Under the pieces are notes generated by a model. That model saw only the letters and a program-made list of their open reading frames with translations, did not search any database and was not told the DNA's origin. Shown piece by piece: positions 36,501 through 48,500 of a stretch of DNA of 64,000 nt. How positions within the stretch are numbered: the first letter of the stretch is position 1; each line of letters starts with the position of its first letter. The DNA comes from Trileptium ribeirensis (Eukaryota > Nematoda > Enoplea > Enoplida > Thoracostomopsidae), in assembly GCA_030248225.1 (NCBI GenBank), contig JASANE010024735.1, forward strand, positions 35,764 through 99,763. Direction: 5' to 3'. The position numbers and the translations under genes were made by a program.

Positions 36501-39500
36501 GTAAGTTTATGACTTACTTATTGCGTGTATTTTCATGACTTTCGGTTTGTTTTTGATTCCAAAATATCAAAAAAACTCAACCCAATGATTTATTTCTTTG
36601 TTTGGCATCGATATTGCTGTACGAGAGAAATCTTGAAATTATGAATTTATACGAAGCTATCCTAGACTTCTATGGCTCTCATTACGCAGTTGTTTGTAAG
36701 CTATAATCTAGAAATGTTGAATAACCATTGACAGTGGCAATTGCACAGTGCTTTAACAGTATTTGAAAAAAATTTCAGTGCAACAGAAGAAATATGACAG
36801 AACTTTATGCGTTTTACATTTTATATTTATATTTACATTAAAGATTAAATAAGTAAGCATAGGAGTAGTGAATCAACAGACCAATATACTGTTTCCAAAA
36901 AATGTTTTTTTAAGTACAGCGGATATAACGTTAAATGTGGAACCTAATTATTACATCGTTTTTTTAATTCAATCGGGTTGAATTAAGCAAAATGATTGCT
37001 AGGAAGCTGTCAATGAAAAGAAGATTACATAAAGCCTTGCATATTTTGCACACACCCTCTGGCAAAGTCATTTCTTACCATAACAAATGATTTAATTTCC
37101 ATTTTACATACATCTTTATATATTTTCATTAATACAATTTCATATTTCCATCTGACGAAAATTACAACAATTCTGTCAATTAAATCGCATGCTGTAACAC
37201 TTAAAATTCATATTTACAGCTCCAACTTAAGTAAGTGACAGCTTATTATATATTTAGCTATGTTAATTTCTTTTTGATATGATGAAAGGTGGGAGTATAA
37301 TGCTATTTAGCCCGCCAAACAGGTTACTTTTTTCGTTTTAAGTTACCTTAAATTGGGTATATTAGTCGCCGTGTGAGACGCTGCAGGGGTGATAATATTT
37401 AATCTGTGCACAATAAAATGTAGCATTTTCTCAGTTGTAGTATTTTCTGAATTTTATCAATTTATTTGTACGTAGAGGTAGAAGAAGATTTTATATGTCT
37501 TGGCTACACTAAATATCACTGTAATTGTCTGTTATGTATACAATACGACAAACACTAGGTACCTAGAACGTGAAACACTACGTCTGAAATTATATTTTTC
37601 CAAAGTTGTGTTTTATAGATTTCAATACTTTACTCCTTTCCGGTTATTAGGAGAAGTAAAAGGTTCTATGGTTTGTTATGGCGTAAAGTAGGTCTAACCT
37701 TGCCGGCTATATGTCACTTCAAGAAGCTCAACTTGAAACCTAGGAATAGTCACTAAGCGGACACTTGCCACATTTTTCCTATGTTCTCCTGTGATAGTTA
37801 CTGGTGGTATAAACCAGTACAACTGTCATACACTGGTGCCATATCTTGTATTTTAAACTACTAAACAGATAATTAGTATAGCAAATTTTTGACAGAAAGC
37901 AGTTGCTGTAGAAACCGGTATTTCATTTTAAAATTTAATACATTTTATTATATAAAGACGTCAAATATTTTGTAAGTACCTTTAGTTGTAATGCATTCTT
38001 AAAGACAACATTTAATGTAATAGTGTAAGCTATATATTTGTGCATAGATTCTAAGTTATACAATTTTGAAATATATAAGTGGAGGTGGTACACTAGCATT
38101 TCAACTGAATTTAAATAAGATTCACTTAACAAATTCTGTGTTAATCACAACTTTATTTTAAGATTTCGAAAAGTGGCTTATACGTCTTTCATAATGGACG
38201 ATTTACAAGTCAATCCATGCGACAACAGTGACCAGCAACTATTCAAAGGCACCCACACGTGCGACAGCAACTTTGAGACGGTAGATCATTTGCCAGTGAT
38301 TTACTAATAAACTGTTAAGATTCATAAATTAAGCTTAGTTTGTTTATTGGCTTACGAGGTTTATTTTTATTCCACTATTAACTGTTCACTTTAAAGAATC
38401 GACAATAACACTGGTAAAAAAATTTTCCATAAATATATATTAATTTTTATCAAAGTCAAAATCTTAATGTCAGTTATTATAGTGTGTGCTTACCAGCGAT
38501 GCAAGTGGGTACCGGGTCACCGGGTCGACCCGGTGGCCATTTTGGACCGGGTCACCGAGTCACACCATCGACCGGGTCACCGGGTCACTACCTTTGACCC
38601 GGTATTGTTAGTCAGGCAAATTCATTTTGTATTGCTGAAATGGTTGTGTTAATATATTTGTGATCGCATCGTAGCATTTTGTAACCACGTCGGTGTCGAC
38701 GATTTGCACTTTGTTATTTTGGTTTGTTTATAAAATTTTTTCTAGTGTGCACGTGGTGGTGTCATGCATACATGAGATGCGGAACTCTGGACCGCCGAAA
38801 ACCGTTTGTTGAACCGCTTGAGCGGGAAACTGGGCTCCGTTATTGTTTTCTCACATTTACTTTGTGCTTAGCGTTAGGCTTAGGCTTAGGATTTGCCTTA
38901 GGCTTAGGCTTAGGATTAGCCTTAGGTTTAAGCTTAGACTTAGGTATAGCCTTAGGCAGGGAGTTTGGAGGGTGGAGTCCCCCACCTTAAAAAAGCGGTA
39001 TTGACCCGGTAGTATTTGGTATAGATTTTGAGTAATTTTTTAATATATCGCATGAACGATGATTCAATATAACAAATGCAGCAGTAAACGGCTCAATTCC
39101 CCACTTAATCGCTATTGACGAAAAATTTAAATGTCCAAACCCCGAAATTGATTATATTATTTGCATAAATAAATTCAAACTTTCCCACGCCGCTACAATT
39201 TACTTGCAGATTTCAACGAAAACTAAATGCGTATGGCTGGGTGCAGACATGTATAGGGCAGCAATAATATTCTCACAACACAAAACTGCCTATACATTGT
39301 GTCTCTAGAGCGTTGAACTTTTATCTCACTTATTATTATACAGACACAGAGGAAAACACACTATAGTCGATTTGAAAATTGGAATTACATGATTTTTTGT
39401 GGCTTTTGCATTTTTTATCTTTTTTGTGTGTAAAATACTGTTATTTTGTGATAATCTTTAGGAACTTATTTCATATGTTTTGATGTTAGGGCAAAATATT

Positions 39501-42500
39501 TTATACCGATAGTTTCCTATCGCCAGTTTTGTTTATGAATAACAAAATCGTTTGGTGTCGACCAAAATCGTCTAAAAATTCTAACTGCATTCAATGTTTT
39601 CAATGGACACGCGTAAAGCCAAATTTTGCTACTTATAGCGCATGGAAATATTTCACTGAATCCAAACTTAAGCCTCACTAAAAGCAAGAAGCTTAAGCCT
39701 AAGCATAAAGCGTACAGTTTTCAGACAGAACATGCACTATTTAAGTTATTGAGAGCCTAGTGAAACGAAGCGAAGATTGTGTTGTTACAGGGAGAAAGCT
39801 TTTAAATTCCGTCTGTGTGTGTTTGAGACCGTAATGAAACGAAGCGAAGATTGTGCTGTTACAGGGTGAAAGCTTTTAAATTCCGTCTGTGTGTGTTTGA
39901 GACCGTAGTGAAACGAAGCGAAGAAGATTGTGTTGTTACAGGGTGAAAGTACTTAGTTTTTAAGTGTGGTTTAGGGTTAAGTGTGGCTGTGAATTATCTT
40001 GTTTTTGCCTAAAGTACAGAGTTATTTCGCTACACTCATTGTAGGAGGTTGGTGGGCACAGGGAGGGGGTGGACTGCTATTTGTGTCACGTCCTCGTCTT
40101 GCAGTCTGGGCAGTGTGTCTCAATGACACACTGGCGAAGAACCTAATTTAGTTATAATGTGAGTATTGGATCAGTCGTCAAAGAAATACTACGCATACAG
40201 AAATTTCGTCACACACTGCAATAAAACCAAATTTTTTAAAATAGTGTAATTCATATACAAACTGTTGGGCCGGGTCACCGAGTCACCGGATCACACCTCC
40301 AACCGGGTCAGATCCCCAACCGGTTCACCGGGTCGCCGGGTCACATTTTAGTGACCCGGTTGCAACGCTGGTGCTTACACTTTGAAGAAATAACATTCGT
40401 TTGCGATATTTTTGGATTTCTGAAAGTAATTCACAAAATTTTAGTTAGAAAATTGTCCTAAACCATAAAATTCTAAGGTTTCTATGTGGTTTCGCAACTA
40501 TCTTTGTTGCTTGCTTCTAATTGCGAAGATTTGTTTTACAATTTATGATACACATCGTTTTCTTGGCGTATTCAAAACTATGAGATTGTGTTGTAGTAAA
40601 TATAAATACGGTTCTCTATGGTTATTGACGTTTATTGTCAAATTTCGGCATTTGTCAAAACCTGCATCACACGTCTTTCCAAGTAAAGTACAGATGTGTT
40701 AAACTGTAATACTATTTTCGCAGCCTGGTTCCAACAAATAAATTCAAATTTATCATGTTAGATGCATAACTAGTACTATCCAGTTGTTGGCAATATAACT
40801 TTTGCGGGCGGAAGTGAAATACATGCTATGCTATGGATATAATATTTCGCAGCTTAAGCTGTCATAGGCACAAGTTCAGGACACAGTAGCCGAACCACCA
40901 ATTGTTAAATCCGGCTGGGACTAAGTCGTACTGTTCCTTTCGGCGCTGTCAAAGTTCTTAAAACATTAGGTATGGTGAAATTCGAAATTATCAAATTATA
41001 ATGAATGCTTATAAAAACAGACAGTGGTGATAGTGAAGTAAACTAATTTTATAATGCATGCTACTCTTCGTTGCGGAGTGATCATGATGCAGATTCTATA
41101 CTACCGCATAAGTGTGGCCGATTTGAATTTGGTTTTGTAGCTTATATCATTAAACCGTGTTTTTAGGCGGTACAGGCAGTACACCGAAGTGCCAGTAGCA
41201 AAGTATTTTAGTGTAGCTAATAAAACTTTTGTAATATTTCGCTATTTCAGTGTATTCCATTGCAAAGCGATCGCTTTCGACTCCGAAGCTACAAATGTTG
41301 CTGTTCTTTAGGCAATAATTACTCAGGAAGTATTTTCTCGACTTCATCGTATAAAGCTGATCATTCTTCATTTTGCGAAATTTCACCGTCGCCAAATCAT
41401 TCCCAAATTTGTCCGAAACCATTTTCGCGCGGAACCAGCGCTCTATCACATTCCTTGTTAGTATTTACAGTTCTGTGTGCACTCGCGTCGTTTATACTTG
41501 TGTTTATCGTCGCAACGCAGCGAAAAGCTCAGGTTAGTTATATGCAGATTGTTTAACAATAGTTATTATAATAACTTTTTTGCATAATATATATTATCAC
41601 AGCTATTATTATGTGCCTCTACTGCTACTGTTGTTATACTTTTAAAACGTTTCTAAGCTAAATCGACTCCAAAATCGTTGTGCTGTACTCAACATGAATT
41701 CACAATGGTAAGGCCGTCAATCGCGTCAAATGGTTATTTAAACTCATTGGCACATGAACAGGTTTGCTGCGCATGCTCGGCACATCCGCATAAAAATTTA
41801 GCTTAATTGTAATTTGCTACTGTATCGATTTAGACCATATATACGTATTTAAATTGTGGTCTGTGATTGTGTTTTTACAGTTCCAGTGCCTTAATTGAAG
41901 TTTGTATATACTTTGTTCAACAAATGCATAACGTAAAGTCTTTAAACACGCCCATGAATATATGAAAGCACAGATAGTATTCCCTTACAGTTTCTAATCT
42001 CTAATATTCTTTGACGTATTGAAGGTGTACGGAAAATTATAGCTTTCAAACTGGGTATAGAGACATTTGTATTAAAGATCTAACAGGGTGGCCTTGACAC
42101 TGAATCGGTCAAACGGACAATTCTGGTCATATCTATGACCATTTAGTGAGTCGATCTAATTTAGACGCACAATAGATTCTCCGCTTTCCTGTACTCAAAA
42201 TATCATAATAGCGTCATTTGCATTCCTGCTCGGCGCTCCGCAAAGACACGGAAGGGCTGAAATGCCTGAGAAGCTATGCCGTCGATAATTTTAAATTTGC
42301 TATAGGAAACGACCATAATGGGAAAAGGATGGTTTGATGTGACGTCAGACTCATCGAGCAGCTTCGAAAATGAATTTACAGACCCTGTAATATTTTTTAC
42401 ATCCATTCCATCTGCAAGTTATTTCTAAACTGGTTCCAATTGGGGTACGAACTAGGAACGACTTCAAACGACAACAACCAAGGCACAACCAAGCGGCTTA

Positions 42501-45500
42501 CTTGTCATCATAGTCGTTGGGTAGGACAACGCAGAACACGCAGTTCTAATTTGGATGTAATAATCTCTAGTTAAACAGTGGCTTATGTCTGATAGTCAAC
42601 ATTTTCCCTACGCTGTTTCTGCTACGCCTATTGTATATTTTCTTCTATCCAAGGTGGCTTTATCACCTGTCACTACTTAACCGTACCTCCAGATCATTCG
42701 GGTCATATGACCATTAAGGAATAAGTCACGAAATAGTGACCCCGTTTCATTTGTCTCAAATTAAAATTTCTCTCAGCCATGACTGCATTAATTTAATCGC
42801 ATGTAAATCAAGCAAAAACCGTTGACAATACAACAAGTACGTTGTGGTTTTATTCTTAATATAGAGCATACATGGGGACACTCTAACGTCTTTGGGACGC
42901 TCATACATCTGGTAGCTTGGTTCGACAGAGGGAGGTCGTCTCAAAGGAGGTTGGGGTAGGAAGCCCTCGAGGGAGGGATGAGCCACATGGGTGCTAAAAC
43001 AGTCAACGACATCCCGCATGCCAAGGACAAATTTCATTTTCGCTGAGTTTGCCCCTATTTTTGCCAATTTTACGTCTATTTTAACCAAATTTGGCTAAAA
43101 TTTTGCCGCGGGGTTGCGGCGCGGTGCGAAGTAGATGCGGACCACATTGGGAATTAGGAGTACAAACAGGAAAATAGACCAGGGCATGGCCTCGAGGGGG
43201 GTCCGAGGCCTCAGGGTGTGTAGCCCTTGACACCCTGCTTCCGCGTTTATGCGTTTATGATGTAGAGCTATGCTCTGTACTATGTAACTGTTATAGAGTA
43301 GAAATGTTTTGAGTACAAAACAAAAACGTCACGCTGTGTATTGCTACAAAACTGTAGCTAGGAAGTCATTAACATCGAATTACTATTATAATTGCAGGAA
43401 CTCGGTGTACGGGGTTGGGCGTTGATCGAAATCATGCTGTTTGGTGCCATATTCATGTATAATATTGTAAGTAATATCTTCAGATCTATGTGCAGGAATG
43501 ATCGTACTTTTTTCATCACCAGTAATCATGAAATTATCGATATCTGAGTAAAAGCCAGAAGTTAACATTTATTACTTATATTGCTTTTGCGGAATGGACG
43601 GCAAGAAAGCTTTATTGACGTAATGACCACACGTAGCCGATTTGTGGGGCTATTTGTAAACCATGCGTGTCAAAAATTCTCCGAATCTTTAAAATCTCTA
43701 GATCAGAAAGATCATGAAGGGGGCCTGAACATATATATATGCTTACAAGTATATTTTGGATCTCATCACAAGCGTATCTGCAATTGAAATTTAGATAGAT
43801 GGACCTATATTTGTACATTTTCCTATGCTGAGGTCGCGTACAACCCTGTGCATATCATATTTACGTTGTTTGACAATTATTTACGTCCATTTTAAAACTG
43901 AAGCGGGGTAAAGTTTTTTCCAAAGAATTCAAATTACTCGGTCTTCGTTGCGCCTAGAAAGTTACTTTGCTTCCATGAAAAATTGCAATTAGACGAATTA
44001 GAGACATTTGTGGCACGATACATTTTAGTTCAATGCATAATGAATCGGTCAGATTTGTGAAACATTTTCGTGATAGGAAATGATCTGTCTAATACAATGT
44101 TCAGTCTGACAAACATTGAAATATCTCAGCCCGAGTGGAAAAAATCTTAAGCGTTGTTTTTAAATAAATCATACATGTGTCTAATTACGTTAAGTTGTAC
44201 TCCTGGCCTCGCTTGCATTGCTAGATAGCCACCACATTTTAAAGAAGTTTCGCGACCTCGTGAAAGACTAAAATTTATTTATATGTTTGATAAATTGGGC
44301 ATATCGCCGTCCGCCGGAATAAACTCCACTGCACCTATAAATGGAAGCCTCTAAGCGACCAAGTTTGTGTGATGTGGCTTCACTCTTCGCGGGGCAATCT
44401 GACTGTGATCAGTGTCTATGTCCCGACGAATGACGCGTCTGCAGAAGACCAAGATCAGTTCTACGAAAATGTTCTACGCTGTTTGTCTGAACTTGTAAAC
44501 CGGACTTATTGATCATAGCTGGCGATTTCAAGATTCAACTGGGCTCTAGACTAGATAGCGATAAAAAGAGCTTTGGCCGGTTCACTTGTGGTCGCAGAAC
44601 CGACAACAGCTATCGACCGCTCTCAACTACCAAATATGCCTCGCTTTTCCTAGCAAGTTCAAATGTTAAACATCGTCGGTATCCAAAATCCAAAAAATGT
44701 TAAAGCAAAAAATTCTATAAAAATCTACAAAAATGACTTAAAACATTAGTTTGACCTTTGTAGATTGCACCGCTTCTGAGACGATTTTTAACTGTTTTAG
44801 TGCTTTTCATTAAAAAACACTTTGAGGGGTTTTATAATATCGGATCTCCTCTTTTGAGCCTGGGATACTCCGATTTTATGTCTGCAAAATCCGGGTCATC
44901 CTGATTCAGTACCAGGGAGTATTGGCTCATGTACCCTTGCAAAATTATCATCGAATCGATACACCAGAACAATGCTAGATGTTGGATCAAATATATTTCT
45001 TAACTGCTGCACAGTGCAGTAGAGATTACGGTTAGGTTGCCAAATGATAATTTTATCTCTGTTGGGTAAATATGCCTGCGTTTTATTTTTTGTCACGGAA
45101 GAGACAGTTATGAAGCCAAATGTAGGGTGAAAGTGCTACTTAACTTGGCACAATTCCACGGCGAAAAACTGTCTTCCAAAATCCGCATCGTTTACGTACT
45201 AATTTGCGCTCCACGTGGAAGTCTTGTCCAAGCATAGCTTGCGTAACACCGTCAACAATATGGTACATGACACACAATCACAGCTTAAAAATTATATATG
45301 GTGTACACGACACCACATACGGCCTCGTCGGGGGTTGACCTCCCCCACCGACGACCTACTTCATGTTCGCCTATTTTACTCCAATTTTTTATTTTGTCAA
45401 TCTTAGTCCAGTTTTTGCTTAAATTATATCGAAGGCGCGCTACGCTGGGGATGGGGGATGCGAAGCCTTCAGGAGAGGGGGAAATACGGCTTGTGGGGTC

Positions 45501-48500
45501 CCCACCCCTATGAATAACCCCCTACCCCTCGATCGACACCTATGGCGCAGACATAGTCAATTCTATGTAGGGACGAGGATAGCAGACAGAAAGATTATTT
45601 ACGGCGTTATAACAATACAATTTAGAGCATACTTTTCTAGGCACCCTGACGCAACACTATTAACAATAAGCTGTACACGACACCTTGCACATGCTTATAT
45701 AAATTAAAATTAGCCTATAATTTCATTTAAACTATTTAAAATGTAAGGTGCCGACTTCACCATGACCTACAGTACATTTCACGCCGTCATTTATGTCAAA
45801 TTGTAAGTCGTTTTTGCTATCGGGCATCGTGGTGTGGATGTGATTATAAAGGCCAAATCTTACACCTGTTGTTCAACTCATAACGTAAACACCGCATAAT
45901 GTGAACAAGCAAATATTAACATACAGTGTCAAAGTTATGCGGTTAAGCTCGGCAAAATGCACAAACATTAATTTTTGGAGCGACACATTGCTAAATTGTG
46001 GTGAATTTTATTAGAAAACCTTGAATCAGCGATAATCTCTTACACTGCTACATATTCTGAAAGATCAGTAACATACTAAAGCATTAACATGTCTCCATAT
46101 AAACACGCATTTCTATTGTACAGATAGTGTGCTTTTTATTATATTACTAATGATTTCATGCATCACTGTGTCAGTATACTTCGGTAAAATATATAAATCC
46201 TTGAGAACTATTATTTTATCAATGAAAAACCTTAATTAAATTATCATTAAGACCACTCACTAGCTTCAATTTAATACATGTTAAAATTACTGAATGTAGG
46301 TAAAATAAAAACAAATTGTAGGGTCATAACGATTTATGCTTTAGTGCATACTGATCAAATCATTGCCGCAGATTCGCCATGTAATCTGGGGGGACGAGCG
46401 TGAGTCGCAATATGTGTCCTTGGCCCGTCGAAAAACTGGCTTTCCACAAATACTATCAATAACCTGAATCTTAAGCGATATCGTGCACATTAAAAATATC
46501 GCATAACTGCCAGTAAGCTGAATAAGAGAGACAATAAATCTGAGCAGATTTAGCACAATTTAAGAGGGTGATATGATAATTTTAATATGACAGTTCTGTG
46601 TTTTATTGGCCGAATCCTTGATAACAATATAACAAAGCTCAGTTTGCTAGCGGCAATATAGATATCTGTTACCTTATTGCCCGACCGCAAGTGGGCGATT
46701 ATCATTCTTCGATATAGAAATGTTCATAACTTTCTCGATATCGACGTTGTCGAGGCGATCGTGATGGATAAGGCTAACGGCAAATTTGTTCTTTCGGCCC
46801 TGGCCCGTTGTTGGACGAAGATAGCTAAATAGTCGTCACATACTGCTAAAGCTCGCTCTGCTTCCGATGAATGTTGTCGGAACAACAAGGAGAAGTCGCT
46901 TGTTGAACAAGAACTTGTTGATAAAGGACAGGAACCGCCTGTGAAAAGTACTGCAGGATCTCTGCGGCTTCTGAAAAGTTCTTATAGTTATTCTGATTAC
47001 GAAACATGTTAAGTTGAGCTTTGAGTTGGTCGGAATTGATTTCATAATACAGATCCAGGCACACGTTATACTTCCCAGAGAGCAGAATTGGCTCCATGTG
47101 TTCAAACCTGATAATGTCATTCTTTTCAAAACGGTCTGCCAAATTGGAAATCGTAATCAATGATTTTGAAATATTCTTGCTGCTAATATTCGCTCGCTGA
47201 GGTATGCTGATAGGCCTGGGCTGATCCACTAAGCCGCTCCAGTGGTCGACGAGAACGAGGCACGGCAGTCGGCTCAAGGTCCATGGCCTCCGCAAACTGT
47301 ATCGCATAGAAGGTTAAAAGGCTAAAACTTAGTTATTCTCTGGCTCTGGTGCCTTCAGTTTCAAAACCCATCTCAAACTTAATCAGCAGGGTCTCAGACC
47401 TAGGGGAGGCGCCCCCGTACCCCGGGATCTGCGCCTATACGTCAAACACATAAAGTGTATGAGACGGAGAACAAAGTGCAAGTTTACAACTTCTGAGTGG
47501 ACCCATAGCAATTTTATCCAGGACGTACCATGCGTAACCCACGACCTATGACGACCCAGCGAAAAAATCCACGCGACCCATGACTTATCGACCTAATTTC
47601 CATTCTTGCGAGAAAGTATTACAGATTTCTATTCCTTCATTGGCAACAGTAACTGAGCGATCTAAGTGCCTCTAATCTAGACTACGATGTGTTCGTTGAT
47701 GAAGAAGAGCTTAACTCAAGGCCTCTAGAGAAAGGTGCCTAATGGTTAGATGAAGCAGAAGACACGAATCGTGCCAACCGCACGGGTGGTCAGATGGCCT
47801 GGGTCAACAAAATCCTGCAGAAGTTCACGGGATGTGTTAACGCTAGTAACACGATCCGCGACTTATGTGGTTATACCATCAGCGGTGCGAGCCAACGCAA
47901 TGTACGTTGGCGTGAGCATTTTGGACAGCTATTAAAAAGATCGGTTTCTACAATGGGGTTTCTCTCGACCATTTGGAATTCGGCGAGTTCTACGGTGCCA
48001 GCCTAATTCAATAGACACCCACACGTTAGACCGGCTTAATACAGTGTCAGCGATCGTCGGCCTGTTTGTCAACTCAAAAATATATTTTCCTCAATGATTA
48101 TATTTTCCTACGGTAATACCGAACCCGTGATTAGCTGCAATGACGAATGCTTGGAGGTGGTTAACAGTTTCTGCTACCTAGGTAGCCATGTTACCGCGAC
48201 TCCAGCGACGAAATACAAAATCGTACTCACAAGCGCGGGATACGTTTCGCCAACTGAGATAACCACTATGATAGAATGGAGGCGTGAGCATTTGACGAAG
48301 ATGCTAGTGTATGACAGCGCTCTCCGATGTATCTTGCTGCATGCGTGCGAAACCTGGTCAGTCAAATCTACGGGCCTACAGATACTTAACGCCTACGAAA
48401 TCTTCTGCAGCTGTAGAACGCCGGGCGTATTAAGATTGAACCGCATCTCAAACGCTCATTTGTGAACGGGCACAGCTAACGTGTAGCCACTGCCTAGTGT

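Larger units (their letters stand above)
38494..40370. mobile_element. Non-autonomous hAT element with perfect 8-bp target duplication
   Basis: Flanked by GTGCTTAC at 38486-38493 and 40371-40378. This fits the hAT target preference nTnnnnAn. The ends are inverted: CAGCGATGCAAG at the left, and ...TTGCAACGCTG at the right (reverse CAGCGTTGCAA). Just inside each end are many copies of CCGGGTCACCGGGTC / GACCCGG (38512-38601 and 40266-40359), the short subterminal repeats where hAT transposases bind. 1877 bp long, no transposase frame. It carries a TTAGGC-hexamer array (38860-38992) and a 74-bp tandem repeat. Sits in receptor intron 3, 213 bp past the exon 3 donor. Confidence 0.9.

Noticed and set aside
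38724..38990. 88-codon frame ending in Gly-Leu/Ala-Leu repeats
   Set aside because: The repeats are translated TTAGGC-type hexamers inside the hAT element, not a protein.
41150..41449. 99-codon minus-strand open frame
   Set aside because: It is antisense to receptor exon 4, whose plus-strand reading has clear TM1 and Cys-rich content and correct splice sites.
43386..43568. Minus-strand frame of 60 codons
   Set aside because: Overlaps receptor exon 5 antisense. The plus strand encodes TM2 with perfect splice phases.
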